Assembly: GCA_015062335.1 (NCBI GenBank)
Contig: SUUU01000004.1
Location: 1 to 49,754, forward strand
Source of the DNA: Alphaproteobacteria bacterium
GTDB lineage: Bacteria; Pseudomonadota; Alphaproteobacteria; UBA3830
Direction of reading: 5' to 3'
DNA: 49,754 nucleotides
Of this stretch, positions 28,703 to 36,017 are shown in pieces. The position numbers and the translations under genes are program-made. The first letter of the stretch is position 1; each line of letters begins with the position of its first letter. The notes under the pieces were generated by a model that saw nothing but the letters and a program-made list of their open reading frames with translations, searched no databases and was not told the origin of the DNA.

Positions 28703-28906
28703 CTAAGGAAAATCAACTCCGCCACGACTAAATGGATGGCATCGCACTATTCGCAAAAAAGTTTTTAAAATTCCTATAAGGCTTCCGTATCTTTTGATTG
28801 CTAAAATTGAATAAGTTGAGCATGTTGGATAGAATCTACACTGGGTTTTTACGTAAGGCGATACTATTTTCTGATATAATAAAATTAATTTGATGATTTG
28901 TTTCAT
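28703..28906 (-). CDS. yidD: Membrane protein insertion efficiency factor YidD
   Basis: The 67-residue product has the YidD core LLYQKIVSPYVKTQCRFYPTCSTYS (first 10-35 residues, three conserved Cys) and ends CHPFSRGGVDFP, matching CHPF..GG.DP. YidD is membrane-associated and helps YidC insert proteins. I chose ATG 28906, which overlaps the rnpA stop as ATGA. yidC, the usual next gene, is not here; trmJ comes instead. Confidence 0.92.
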   Translation of the reverse strand: MKQIIKLILLYQKIVSPYVKTQCRFYPTCSTYSILAIKRYGSLIGILKTFLRIVRCHPFSRGGVDFP

Positions 28907-29253
28907 TTCGTAACTTTGGAAGAAATATTTTTTAACGCATAGGTGCAAGCATCTTGCAACTCTGCCCATTTTGCACTGAATAACGATTTTTTTGCGATAA
29001 ATACAAAGTCACAACTTTCTCGACCATAAAGCGGAAGCAACTGACGAGCCAACTCTCTCAATCGACGTTTGCATCTGTTACGAACGACAGCATTTCCTAC
29101 TCTTCTGGAAGCAGTAAACCCCACGCGAACACCACCGACAAAATTTTTACGGCACTGCACAACAAAAAAATCCGTACGAAAAAAGAACTCCGACATAGAT
29201 GCCGACACAAAATCTTTTCTCTTACGGATTGTTGAAATTTTCTCTAACGACAC
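28903..29253 (-). CDS. rnpA: Ribonuclease P protein component
   Basis: The 116-residue product has the RnpA signature NAVVRNRCKRRLRELARQ (about 50-67) and FTASRRVGNAVVRN before it. RnpA binds RNase P RNA and helps tRNA 5'-end maturation. The start is GTG at 29253, 1 bp after the rpmH stop, so the two are coupled. The RNase P RNA gene lies about 6 kb away on the same strand. Confidence 0.95.
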   Translation of the reverse strand: MSLEKISTIRKRKDFVSASMSEFFFRTDFFVVQCRKNFVGGVRVGFTASRRVGNAVVRNRCKRRLRELARQLLPLYGRESCDFVFIAKKSLFSAKWAELQDACTYALKNISSKVTK

Positions 29254-29254
29254 G

Positions 29255-29386
29255 TTACGCTGACAAACGAGCCCTGCCCTTTGCCCTGCGTGCTTTCAAA
29301 ACATGCCCACCCGCTTGGGTTCTTGCCCTAAACCCATGCCTACGCTTTCTTACAATTTTACTTGGATTATAAGTAGGTCTAGCCAT
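29255..29386 (-). CDS. rpmH: 50S ribosomal protein L34
   Basis: The 43-residue product [18 protein letters not shown] ... [11 protein letters not shown] is a typical L34. The start is ATG 29386 with GGGGA upstream; the frame continues open beyond but that part is not L34. The rpmH-rnpA-yidD order is conserved in bacteria. L34 sits near the 23S rRNA in the large subunit. Confidence 0.97.
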   Translation of the reverse strand: MARPTYNPSKIVRKRRHGFRARTQAGGHVLKARRAKGRARLSA

Positions 29387-29469
29387 AACAAATCCCCATT
29401 TACTAACAAACTGCGCCCATGCTATCAAAGCATCACGCAATCGTCAAGGGGTTCAAATATTAGAGATGA

Positions 29470-29490
29470 TCACTTTAGCGATGTTTTGTT
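29470..29490 (+). repeat. Solo copy of an IS terminal repeat
   Basis: TCACTTTAGCGATG (29470-29483) is identical to the left terminal repeat of the IS1-like remnant at 30753-30766, and matching extends on both sides (GA before, TGTxTTG after). Nothing else of the element remains here. It lies just upstream of the orphan gene at 29525. Confidence 0.6.
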
Positions 29491-29524
29491 GTTAACACAT
29501 GAGGAAATGTTATCAGGAGAAAAA

Positions 29525-30211
29525 ATGAAAGAAGTAACATCAAAAGTAAAAAAACTTTTCCCTCCGGAATCAGATATTACGACGGACCTGTATTGCAATA
29601 AAAATAGGCGATTGCTACTCGCTTTGATGGACAGCGATGTGTTTGAACCGACGATCAACATATCTAAATTGACTGATTCTTCTCTCGGAAAGTATGGATT
29701 GTTTTTAGAGACGCAACAATCAATGAAAGGTTTTTTAGAAAATAAGTCCTTTATATTTTTTGAAGGGAACGTTATGACAACCTATAATAAAAGCACCTAC
29801 TTTAGGGAACAGGACAACGCATTATACGATTATGTATATGTATTTGGAGATGGTAAAGATAAAAAATGCTGTGAAGATGATACTGTATATTCATGTATAT
29901 CAACGCAAATATGTAGAGATTTAGTTGCAGGTATACGTTTAGAAGACACAGAAAGTCGACGATTTCACATTTTAGAATCAAATACAATAGATTTTGATAG
30001 TAGATCTATACCGAAAGAGACAACATACGTTATTCATGCTAATTATGGAAAACCTGGTGCTATCTACAAAAAAACGAGAAGATTTTCTTCCAATCCAGAG
30101 GATGAAAAATATGTTTGGGATCAAATAGGTCCATTTAAGTTTTATTTTAAATTTTCGATAGGAACAAGTTATTATACTCTACAAGGAATAGATATTAATC
30201 CTGGAGAGTAA
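29525..30211 (+). CDS. Hypothetical protein (island orphan 1)
   Basis: The frame is open further upstream, but that part overlaps rpmH antisense. ATG 29525 has AGGAG six bases upstream and gives 228 residues. I recognise no domain. The product is soluble-looking, with no signal peptide or membrane segment. It has a cysteine group (KKCCEDDTVYSCISTQIC, about 115-132) and a C-terminus rich in aromatic residues. It sits 35 bp downstream of a solo IS terminal repeat and before a second orphan on the same strand. Base use is AT-rich like its neighbours. Confidence 0.55.
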   Translation: MKEVTSKVKKLFPPESDITTDLYCNKNRRLLLALMDSDVFEPTINISKLTDSSLGKYGLFLETQQSMKGFLENKSFIFFEGNVMTTYNKSTYFREQDNALYDYVYVFGDGKDKKCCEDDTVYSCISTQICRDLVAGIRLEDTESRRFHILESNTIDFDSRSIPKETTYVIHANYGKPGAIYKKTRRFSSNPEDEKYVWDQIGPFKFYFKFSIGTSYYTLQGIDINPGE

Positions 30212-30231
30212 TGTGTGTATGAAGATGAAGA

Positions 30232-30240
30232 GGGGGGGGG
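30232..30240 (+). repeat. Run of nine G's before an orphan gene start
   Basis: Nine consecutive G's lie 6 bases before the ATG at 30247, in an otherwise AT-rich genome. The tract occupies the position of the Shine-Dalgarno sequence. Slippage here would alter initiation spacing rather than a reading frame, since short upstream frames in all three phases end soon after. It could also be a sequencing artefact in a homopolymer. Confidence 0.7.
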
Positions 30241-30246
30241 TAAATA

Positions 30247-30729
30247 ATGAAGAGGATATTGTATATTGCTTTGTTTGAGATGTTTGAAATAGTAAATGGT
30301 ATGAGTATTCCTATAACTATTTGCAATGATACTGCACAACCTGTTGTTGTCAAAGATTTTGATTTAAAAAGATCGAGTGTTAACATATGTCCAGCTCGTA
30401 AAGTATCTGCTAATTCATCCCTTAGGTTTTCAATTATTTCTATAGGGGGACAGGGCAACGAATCTTTCACGATAAGTATAGATCGTTGCAATATAAAAAT
30501 ATGGTGGAATTGGGTTCCTAAAAAGGGAATCGGTCCTTTTATAGAACAAATTTCAAAAGATTATAGAATTGTCAAAGAATTAAATTCTTTTGGAGAAATA
30601 AGCTTTCACGTTTTACGCAGAGATCAACTAAAAAAAGAAAAAGCTCAAGAATTAAAGCAACAACATCTGGAGTTACAAGATTTAATTGAACAAACTGGCT
30701 TTACAGAAGTAGAATTAGAAGCAATTTAG
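30247..30729 (+). CDS. Hypothetical, probably exported protein (island orphan 2)
   Basis: The 160-residue product starts with a short hydrophobic stretch (residues 4-18) that may be a signal peptide ending near NGMS. Next comes a beta-rich part (about 20-85: ITICNDTAQPVVVKDFDL, SLRFSIISIGG, FTISIDRCNIKIWWNW). The C-terminus (about 125-160) is a charged helix rich in K, E and Q. I recognise no family; the N-terminal part loosely recalls beta-sandwich proteins. It lies 35 bp after orphan 1 and ends just before an IS-like remnant. Confidence 0.5.
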   Translation: MKRILYIALFEMFEIVNGMSIPITICNDTAQPVVVKDFDLKRSSVNICPARKVSANSSLRFSIISIGGQGNESFTISIDRCNIKIWWNWVPKKGIGPFIEQISKDYRIVKELNSFGEISFHVLRRDQLKKEKAQELKQQHLELQDLIEQTGFTEVELEAI

Positions 30730-30752
30730 TTTTTGATAGAATTATGGGAGGA

Positions 30753-30979
30753 TCACTTTAGCGATGTATTGGGATTAAAGTGCTTAAAACGTGGATGCGA
30801 GGGGGCATATAAATACGGCCATATGAATAGGAGCCAAAGATACAAATGTAAGAGTTATGGGCATCAATTTATGAAGACCGCTTCAAGAGAGAGGCCAAAA
30901 GAAACCAAGAGACAATGCTCTGTTCACGAGATTCCGTATCAACAAATCTATCAATGAATTAATTGCATTGCTAAAGTGA
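30753..30979 (+). mobile_element. IS1-like mini-remnant with terminal inverted repeats
   Basis: TCACTTTAGCGATG (30753-30766) and CATTGCTAAAGTGA (30966-30979) are inverted copies with one mismatch in 14. Between them a frame reads YKYGHMNRSQRYKCKSYGHQF, the zinc-ribbon start of an IS1-type transposase, with the second CxxC broken (Cys to Tyr), and then ends early. The element is 227 bp and has lost the catalytic part. Target duplications are not visible. It abuts the truncated peptidase gene. Confidence 0.7.
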
Positions 30980-31504
30980 AAGTTTCAAATTTCGACGTCT
31001 CTTGATAAATCAGTAAGTTCGAATATAGTGATATGTTCTAAGGCTTTTTATTTGCAACTTGGAACAGTAAAACTTTATGATTCCATCATTTGTCAAAGAA
31101 GAGAAATAGAGAAAGATGTGTGTTTTGTCCATGAGCTTTCGCACTATATCCGCAAAGTTTTCGATGGGGTTGTCGTCGGAAATTTTCTGCCTTTATTACC
31201 TAAGTTAAATTTTCTACCAGAGAAATATATAGCAAATGCCCTTGAGAAAACGTTTTCCAATGATGAAGAATTTAGAAATATTACAGGCATATTAGTTCAA
31301 GGCAATTCTTTATTTTTTGATCCGATGACTGAAGCAGGTTATGTAATAATGAATGGAAAAGGGTTAAGAAATTCGCATAATGTTAGTTTCATAGCTAGGG
31401 TACCTATCGGTCTTATAGAAAAAATTGAGGAATTATCAGGAACCGATATAATGTCATCAATTTCTGATGAAGTGGAATATTTGGAGTCGTTAAATTTATG
31501 GTAA
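30980..31504 (+). pseudogene. 5'-truncated HELSH metallopeptidase (M91-like)
   Basis: From the first base after the IS remnant the frame is open to a stop at 31502-31504, giving 174 codons. It contains VCFVHELSHYIRK, a HExxH zinc-peptidase motif, then a segment NDEEFRNITGI ... PMTEAGYVIMNGKGLRNSHN that recalls the M91 (NleD/HopH1) pattern of a TE and R downstream. No standard start with a ribosome-binding site is present: the first usable codon is GTG 31028, without one. The original N-terminus, probably with any signal, seems to have been removed by the element. M91 membership is tentative. Confidence 0.55.
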
Positions 31505-31527
31505 TCTTGTTAAAAGGGGGTAGCAAA

Positions 31528-32046
31528 ATGTTAAAAAAAATTGTGGTTATGTTTGTATTTACACCGTTTTGGATGTGTTTCGGATTAGATGTTAAAGTTA
31601 ATGTCTTCCAAGAGACTATAAATAAACAAGCGTTAGCGTTGAACTTAAAGGAAAGCTTAGAACAAATAAGAACAGAAAGCAGAGAGGCTGATTTATTTAT
31701 AAGAAAATATTTCGATAAAGAAGAATTTGTTAGTGATCATTTTGAAATTGAAATTGTAGAAAGGGTGGATAAAGCAGCGACTTATGTTGCTAGTCGTTTA
31801 TATGAAAAAGGAAGAGAAAATCCTACTGATACAGAAATATTGGAACGAGCTTTGTTATTTATAGGGAGAGAGAATGGGGTAAACGGCATTGATAGCTGTT
31901 CTGAAGCGACAATGAATAGTGTTGCCTCTCTCAGGAGTGACATAGAAAATCTTCTTAGCCTTAGAAAAAAGTATAATATGTCTGTAAATGGACCTGAATT
32001 TCAAGCTTTTTTGGAAGGATTGAAAAATATTCTGAGTAATGATTGA
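31528..32046 (+). CDS. Hypothetical exported protein
   Basis: ATG 31528 has AAGGGGG seven bases upstream and gives 172 residues with a signal peptide (MLKKIVVMFVFTPFWMCFG). The rest is predicted mostly helical and charged (about 40-165). I recognise no family. It starts 23 bp after the truncated peptidase and may be a partner or a second exported factor. Its base use does not stand out. Confidence 0.55.
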   Translation: MLKKIVVMFVFTPFWMCFGLDVKVNVFQETINKQALALNLKESLEQIRTESREADLFIRKYFDKEEFVSDHFEIEIVERVDKAATYVASRLYEKGRENPTDTEILERALLFIGRENGVNGIDSCSEATMNSVASLRSDIENLLSLRKKYNMSVNGPEFQAFLEGLKNILSND

Positions 32047-32067
32047 TTTATTTTCATTGAGCCTGTT

Positions 32068-32283
32068 TTAAGTTCCCTGCGAAATTATCGGCTCCAATTC
32101 GTAGGGCAACATATAAACTTGCTGATCCTTCGCAAAGTCTGAAACTTCAGAGGTTATCGGCAATACAAGTTTGTTATCAATGATCGCTCCGGTTTGCTCA
32201 ATTCCTTGATCGCGCGTATCGCCATCGTAAAACGGATCAACAAAAATCCCTTTCTTTTGTCGCTGGATCATTGGCGTTTGCAT
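32068..32283 (-). CDS. Small phage-tail-like fragment
   Basis: The 71-residue product contains FVDPFYDGDTRDQGIEQTGAI followed by a short LVLPI strand, which recalls a segment of large phage virion proteins (DUF4815-type). Only this part is present, without the rest of such a protein. It starts 11 bp after the stop of the repeat protein on the same strand and has a weak ribosome-binding site. It may be a decayed prophage piece or a recruited small protein. Confidence 0.35.
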   Translation of the reverse strand: MQTPMIQRQKKGIFVDPFYDGDTRDQGIEQTGAIIDNKLVLPITSEVSDFAKDQQVYMLPYELEPIISQGT

Positions 32284-32294
32284 CGTTCTTCAAT

Positions 32295-33998
32295 TCAAGA
32301 GTTTTTTCGATAAACAGCCAATCTCCTGTCATTAGATCTAGCTGGTTGCTCATCATCTACCTCTTCAACTCGAGAGTCTCTTTGATAAACAGCCAATCGC
32401 CTATCATTAGATCTAGTTGGCCGCTCATCATCTACCTCTTCAACTCGAGAGTCTCTTTGATAAACAGCCAATCGCCTATCATTAGATCTAGTTGGCCGCT
32501 CATCATCTACCTCTTCAACTCGAGAGTTTCTTTGATAAACAGCCAATCGTCTATCATTAGATCTAGTTGGTTGCTCATCGTTTACCTCTTCAACTCGAGA
32601 GTTTCTTTGATAAACAGCCAATCTCCTGTCATTAGATCTAGTTGGCCGCTCATCATCCACTTCTTCAACTCGAGAGTTTTTTTGATAAACAGCCAATCTC
32701 CTGTCATTAGATCTAGTTGGTTGCTCATCATCCATTTCTTCAACTCGAGAGTTTCTTTGATAAACAGCCAATCTCCTGTCATTAGACCTAGTTGGCCGCT
32801 CATCATCCACTTCTTCAACTCGAGAGTTTTTTTGATAAACAGCCAATCTCCTGTCATTAGATCTAGTTGGTTGCTCATCATCCATTTCTTCAACTCGAGA
32901 GTTTTTTTGATAAACAGCCAATCTCCTGTCATTAGATCTAGTTGGTTGCTCATCATCCATTTCTTCAACTTGAAGCAGGTTTTTCTGATTTGTAATCGGA
33001 ATTAATCCTTTCAATTTATCCCAATCTCCCCCTTCTTCTGCGGTAAGAAAAATATTATAGATACCTTCCTGTACAATTTGACAATTACCGATAGATTTTG
33101 ATAACCTCTCCTTGAATTCTTTTGCCAGTTTTGAGTCCATTAATGCAGGTACATTCCTAATTTTCTCTGCCAATTCTGAAATTTTGCCAAAACATTGAGT
33201 AACCTGAGTATGCGCATCTCTAATAATATCAAATATCCCCTTTTGATTATTAAATTCCTTATCAAAATTTGCTTTTAAAACGTCAGCCGACATTTTTAGT
33301 ATATACTCATAATATTCCAACATCTCTAACTGTTCCATAGCCAAACACAAATGCTGGGACTTCGTCGCTGAAAATCCATCTTTAGTCTGGGAAACCTTAG
33401 TTCTCAATTTTATATTTCCTGCCTCTTCATAGCCTGATACAAGATCGCTGAATGTTTGAACTGATGCTTTCCATTCCTTTAGATAAAGATCTAACACACA
33501 CAAAACGTGCTCAAACATTCGAGGATATTTCGAATCTTTTTTAATAGAGTATGTTGCTGCAGCGCTAAAAGCGGTAACGATTTTTGTTCTAACGCTATCA
33601 TTAATCGAAATCAATTGACCTACTTCTTTAGCGCCAGCTCTTCCTATTACTTTACGAAATTCTTGTCTCTGCTTTTCTAAAGTCGCAATCTTAGCTTTGG
33701 AAGCTTTTTCTTTCGCCACTAATTCCTTCAATTCAGAATCAAAAGGTTGCTTGATAAGAGAAACAACTCCTTTTCGTATATTAATTCTTGATTGAATTTT
33801 TGCTAATTTTTTCTTTTCTTCTAGTACCGGATCTGCCTTTAGTCGCTTTTTTCCTTTTGATATGAGCTCTTTTCCTGATTCTTCCCATGAAAGATAATCT
33901 GACTCTTCTTCAATATCGAATTGCCCCGTGGCATTTTCTAAACCCGTCAAGCTATACATTACGATTCCCAAACAAGCCATCATCAATATTTTTTTCAT
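32295..33998 (-). CDS. Exported protein with nine C-terminal 25-residue repeats
   Basis: The 567-residue product starts after a strong ribosome-binding site (GGAGAGG) and has a signal peptide (residues 1-25). A long helical region with coiled-coil character follows (about 40-130: LEEKKKLAKIQSRINIRKG and onward, AKIATLEKQRQEFRKVIG), then further helices to about 340. From about 344 to the end come nine copies of a charged repeat, VEEVDDERPTRSNDRRLAVY plus QRNSR, almost without variation. I recognise no family. The layout, exported helical domain plus disordered charged repeats, is common in host-interaction proteins. It shares this layout with the next upstream gene. Confidence 0.7.
   Translation of the reverse strand: MKKILMMACLGIVMYSLTGLENATGQFDIEEESDYLSWEESGKELISKGKKRLKADPVLEEKKKLAKIQSRINIRKGVVSLIKQPFDSELKELVAKEKASKAKIATLEKQRQEFRKVIGRAGAKEVGQLISINDSVRTKIVTAFSAAATYSIKKDSKYPRMFEHVLCVLDLYLKEWKASVQTFSDLVSGYEEAGNIKLRTKVSQTKDGFSATKSQHLCLAMEQLEMLEYYEYILKMSADVLKANFDKEFNNQKGIFDIIRDAHTQVTQCFGKISELAEKIRNVPALMDSKLAKEFKERLSKSIGNCQIVQEGIYNIFLTAEEGGDWDKLKGLIPITNQKNLLQVEEMDDEQPTRSNDRRLAVYQKNSRVEEMDDEQPTRSNDRRLAVYQKNSRVEEVDDERPTRSNDRRLAVYQRNSRVEEMDDEQPTRSNDRRLAVYQKNSRVEEVDDERPTRSNDRRLAVYQRNSRVEEVNDEQPTRSNDRRLAVYQRNSRVEEVDDERPTRSNDRRLAVYQRDSRVEEVDDERPTRSNDRRLAVYQRDSRVEEVDDEQPARSNDRRLAVYRKNS
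32298..32969 (-). repeat. Tandem array of nine 75-bp repeats
   Basis: The repeats have a 75-bp period (25 codons), and each carries a CTCGAG site except at the array edge. Protein order from the N-terminal side: three variants alternate, type A (EMDDEQ..QKN: repeats 1, 2, 4) and type B (EVDDER..QRN or QRD: 3, 5, 7, 8), with mixed copies 6 and 9. Because 75 is a multiple of 3 the array stays open in other frames, which makes false ORFs on both strands. Confidence 0.95.
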
Positions 33999-34047
33999 TT
34001 TTTTCCTCTCCTTATACTCTTACTCGTCGTTTTTTCAAATCCAATCT

Positions 34048-35277
34048 TCATTGTCTTGATCGTGTAGCGTTTGAATTCGCTCGCCTTGGTCCGAATCCTT
34101 GTGCACTACCACGATTTTGTGAACGTGCTTGGTTACGACTATTATTCGATCGAGAACTATTGCCCATTCTGTCTCTGTTTCGATTTTCTCGATAACTTCT
34201 TGAATTACGATTTGGATCAATCCTGTCAGCAGTTGAATTGTCTCTATGACTATTCAAATCTGAGTCGGCAGCATACTCCTCATTGTACTCATTATCATCA
34301 GACGTAAAACTATCATCGTAACTATCAGAGATTAAATCATCAGAATAATTATTTTCATAATCATCACCATACTCGTCATCAGTAAAATTATCGGCGTAAC
34401 TACCCTCATAATCATCATTATATCCGTTGTCTTCTTCTGAATACTCTGAACCACATGCCTGATTCACAGCATTCAGAAAATCAGTTAAGGCATTTTGTGA
34501 TTCCTGTTGCACATTTTGCCCTTTTACTGCCTGAACAAAAAGGTCCAATGCAAGAGAAGAATACTCAAACATAATAGCGATCTCCGAAGAAATTCGCTGA
34601 ATTTTTGCTCCTACGTTACCATCAGCATATTGAAAACCATCAACCCATTGATTAAGAGACTGTTCGCAATTATTACCTATCGATTGTTGAGATCCGCTCA
34701 ATGCTGTTTTCAGTGGAGTAATAGCTCTTTCCAGTTTTTGCAAAGCATCTTGAGGGCATTGTTCAAAATTTCCTGATTTTAGCACTATGAACACATTCGC
34801 TATAGATGTGAGAATATCTGATGAAAACACACAAAATAGATTCAACAAATTAAATATTGCATTTGATCCGGTAAGCTTGCTGGTCTCAACTTTGGACATT
34901 GCTCGCACCGTCCCTTTTGTCTGCTGTCCTGATATTAGGGCAAATGCATTACGCAGCTCAGTTAATATCGGTAATATAATCTCTAAAGCAGTTCCCCAGT
35001 CTGTTACTGTAACATATGCTGCTGACGATGCTGAAAGATTTGATGTATTATTCATCCCTGTCTTTAAAAAAGTTGCAATAAAGGATCTAAGCGCTGTCTT
35101 CGAGGAGTTCAAAGTCTTTGAAACATTTTCTATTGTTTTAATCAATTCATCATCGTTCATATTTGCTTGTCGTCCTTTAAAAAAATCGCCTGCCGACCTA
35201 GTTGCAAAAACTTGATCAAATGAATTGATCTCCATTAGGCATCCCATACAAAACGCAAGAAAAATTCTTCTTTTCAT
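34048..35277 (-). CDS. Exported protein with acidic then basic tail
   Basis: The 409-residue product has GAGG before the ATG and a signal peptide (about 1-26, ending VFA). A helical domain spans about 40-275. Next comes a strongly acidic, Tyr-rich low-complexity stretch (about 278-345; DDYEGSYADNFTDDEYGDDY and similar), then a basic tail rich in Arg, Asn and Ser (about 350-409). I recognise no family. The order signal - helical domain - charged tail parallels the repeat protein downstream; the domains may be distant relatives, but I cannot show it by eye. The tail may bind nucleic acid or a surface. Confidence 0.65.
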   Translation of the reverse strand: MKRRIFLAFCMGCLMEINSFDQVFATRSAGDFFKGRQANMNDDELIKTIENVSKTLNSSKTALRSFIATFLKTGMNNTSNLSASSAAYVTVTDWGTALEIILPILTELRNAFALISGQQTKGTVRAMSKVETSKLTGSNAIFNLLNLFCVFSSDILTSIANVFIVLKSGNFEQCPQDALQKLERAITPLKTALSGSQQSIGNNCEQSLNQWVDGFQYADGNVGAKIQRISSEIAIMFEYSSLALDLFVQAVKGQNVQQESQNALTDFLNAVNQACGSEYSEEDNGYNDDYEGSYADNFTDDEYGDDYENNYSDDLISDSYDDSFTSDDNEYNEEYAADSDLNSHRDNSTADRIDPNRNSRSYRENRNRDRMGNSSRSNNSRNQARSQNRGSAQGFGPRRANSNATRSRQ

Positions 35278-35344
35278 CGCTTCCTCACATATCTTAGAAA
35301 GACAGTACCAAAAAAAGATTAATTCTAAGTTAATTTATCTAATA

Positions 35345-35692
35345 AGCTTTTGTAAAATTCATAAGCCGGATTCTGTTCTCTGATAATAGAGTGACGGTCA
35401 TTCATCTAGCAACTGCGTTACCGCAGTCGTCAAGCGATCCACCCGAATAACTTAGCGTGAAGGGGCGCGTTATTCCTATTTGATCTTGCTCCAAGTGGGG
35501 TTTGTACTGCCACATTTGTTACCAACTGTGCGGTGAGCTCTTACCTCGCCTTTTCAACCTTACCAAACGGCGGTATATTTTCTGTTACACTTTCCCTGAC
35601 ACTTCGTGCCGCCGGATGTTATCCGGCACTTTCCTCCAAGGAGTCCGGACTTTCCTCTGCTTAAGCAGCGACCGTCGAACTTCACAAAAGCT
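35345..35692 (-). ncRNA. rnpB: RNase P RNA
   Basis: The minus strand carries the conserved core GCAGAGGAAAGTCCGGACTC near the 5' side and AACAGAATCCGGCTTATG at the 3' side. The two ends form a 16-bp P1 helix: bases 35677-35692 with 35345-35360, allowing two G-T pairs. The RNA is 348 nt. A possible -10, TAACAT, lies a few bases upstream of the inferred start. It is the catalytic part of RNase P and works with RnpA, encoded about 6 kb away. Confidence 0.93.
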
Positions 35693-36017
35693 GGCTTATG
35701 TTAGCACTAAAACGTGAACAAGTACATAATCTATGAAGAATTTACATAACTTCACAAAAAAATAAGACGGAAAAGCCGCCGAACAATGTTATACACACAA
35801 CGAATCGAAAAGTTGTATTTCCGCGTTCAACACTCCGTTATTTTTCGGAGTCGCTGGCTGAATATTTTTACGCCACAATTAGGAGGCCTTTTTTGCCTCT
35901 TTCATTTGTACTTATGCAACCTAAGACAAAAGCAACTCAGAGTTGAGTATTTCTTTCGCATCCGATAGTATCAAAATATCATCTCCACTTACATAGCTGT
36001 TCTGTGAATTCTCGCGG
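35693..36017. other. Intergenic stretch without a recognised gene
   Basis: About 325 bp between rnpB and the broken peptidase. It holds the rnpB promoter region near 35700-35740 and two small hairpins, ACTCCG/CGGAGT (35832-35851) and GAGGC/GCCTC around a T-run (about 35883-35899). Short open frames exist, but none looks coding. I see no known RNA signature. Confidence 0.5.

Noticed and set aside
29303-29524. Upstream extension of the orphan gene at 29525
   Set aside because: This part is antisense to rpmH and crosses the solo IS repeat. The ATG at 29525 has a proper ribosome-binding site.
30219-30285. Small frame through the G9 tract as a phase-variable coding fusion
   Set aside because: With 8, 9 or 10 G's the frame never joins the 30247 gene without a stop, so only an effect on initiation is plausible.
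32298-32969. CRISPR-like array
   Set aside because: Repeats are contiguous 75-bp coding units with no variable spacers, and no cas genes are present.
32271-33005. A 244-codon open frame on the plus strand across the repeat array
   Set aside because: It exists because the 75-bp period is a multiple of three, so any stop-free frame stays open. The minus-strand frame has a signal peptide, a strong ribosome-binding site and a long non-repeat domain, so it is the real gene.
35786-35968. A 60-codon open frame in the gap upstream of rnpB
   Set aside because: No ribosome-binding site, no family similarity and unusual composition; treated as noncoding.
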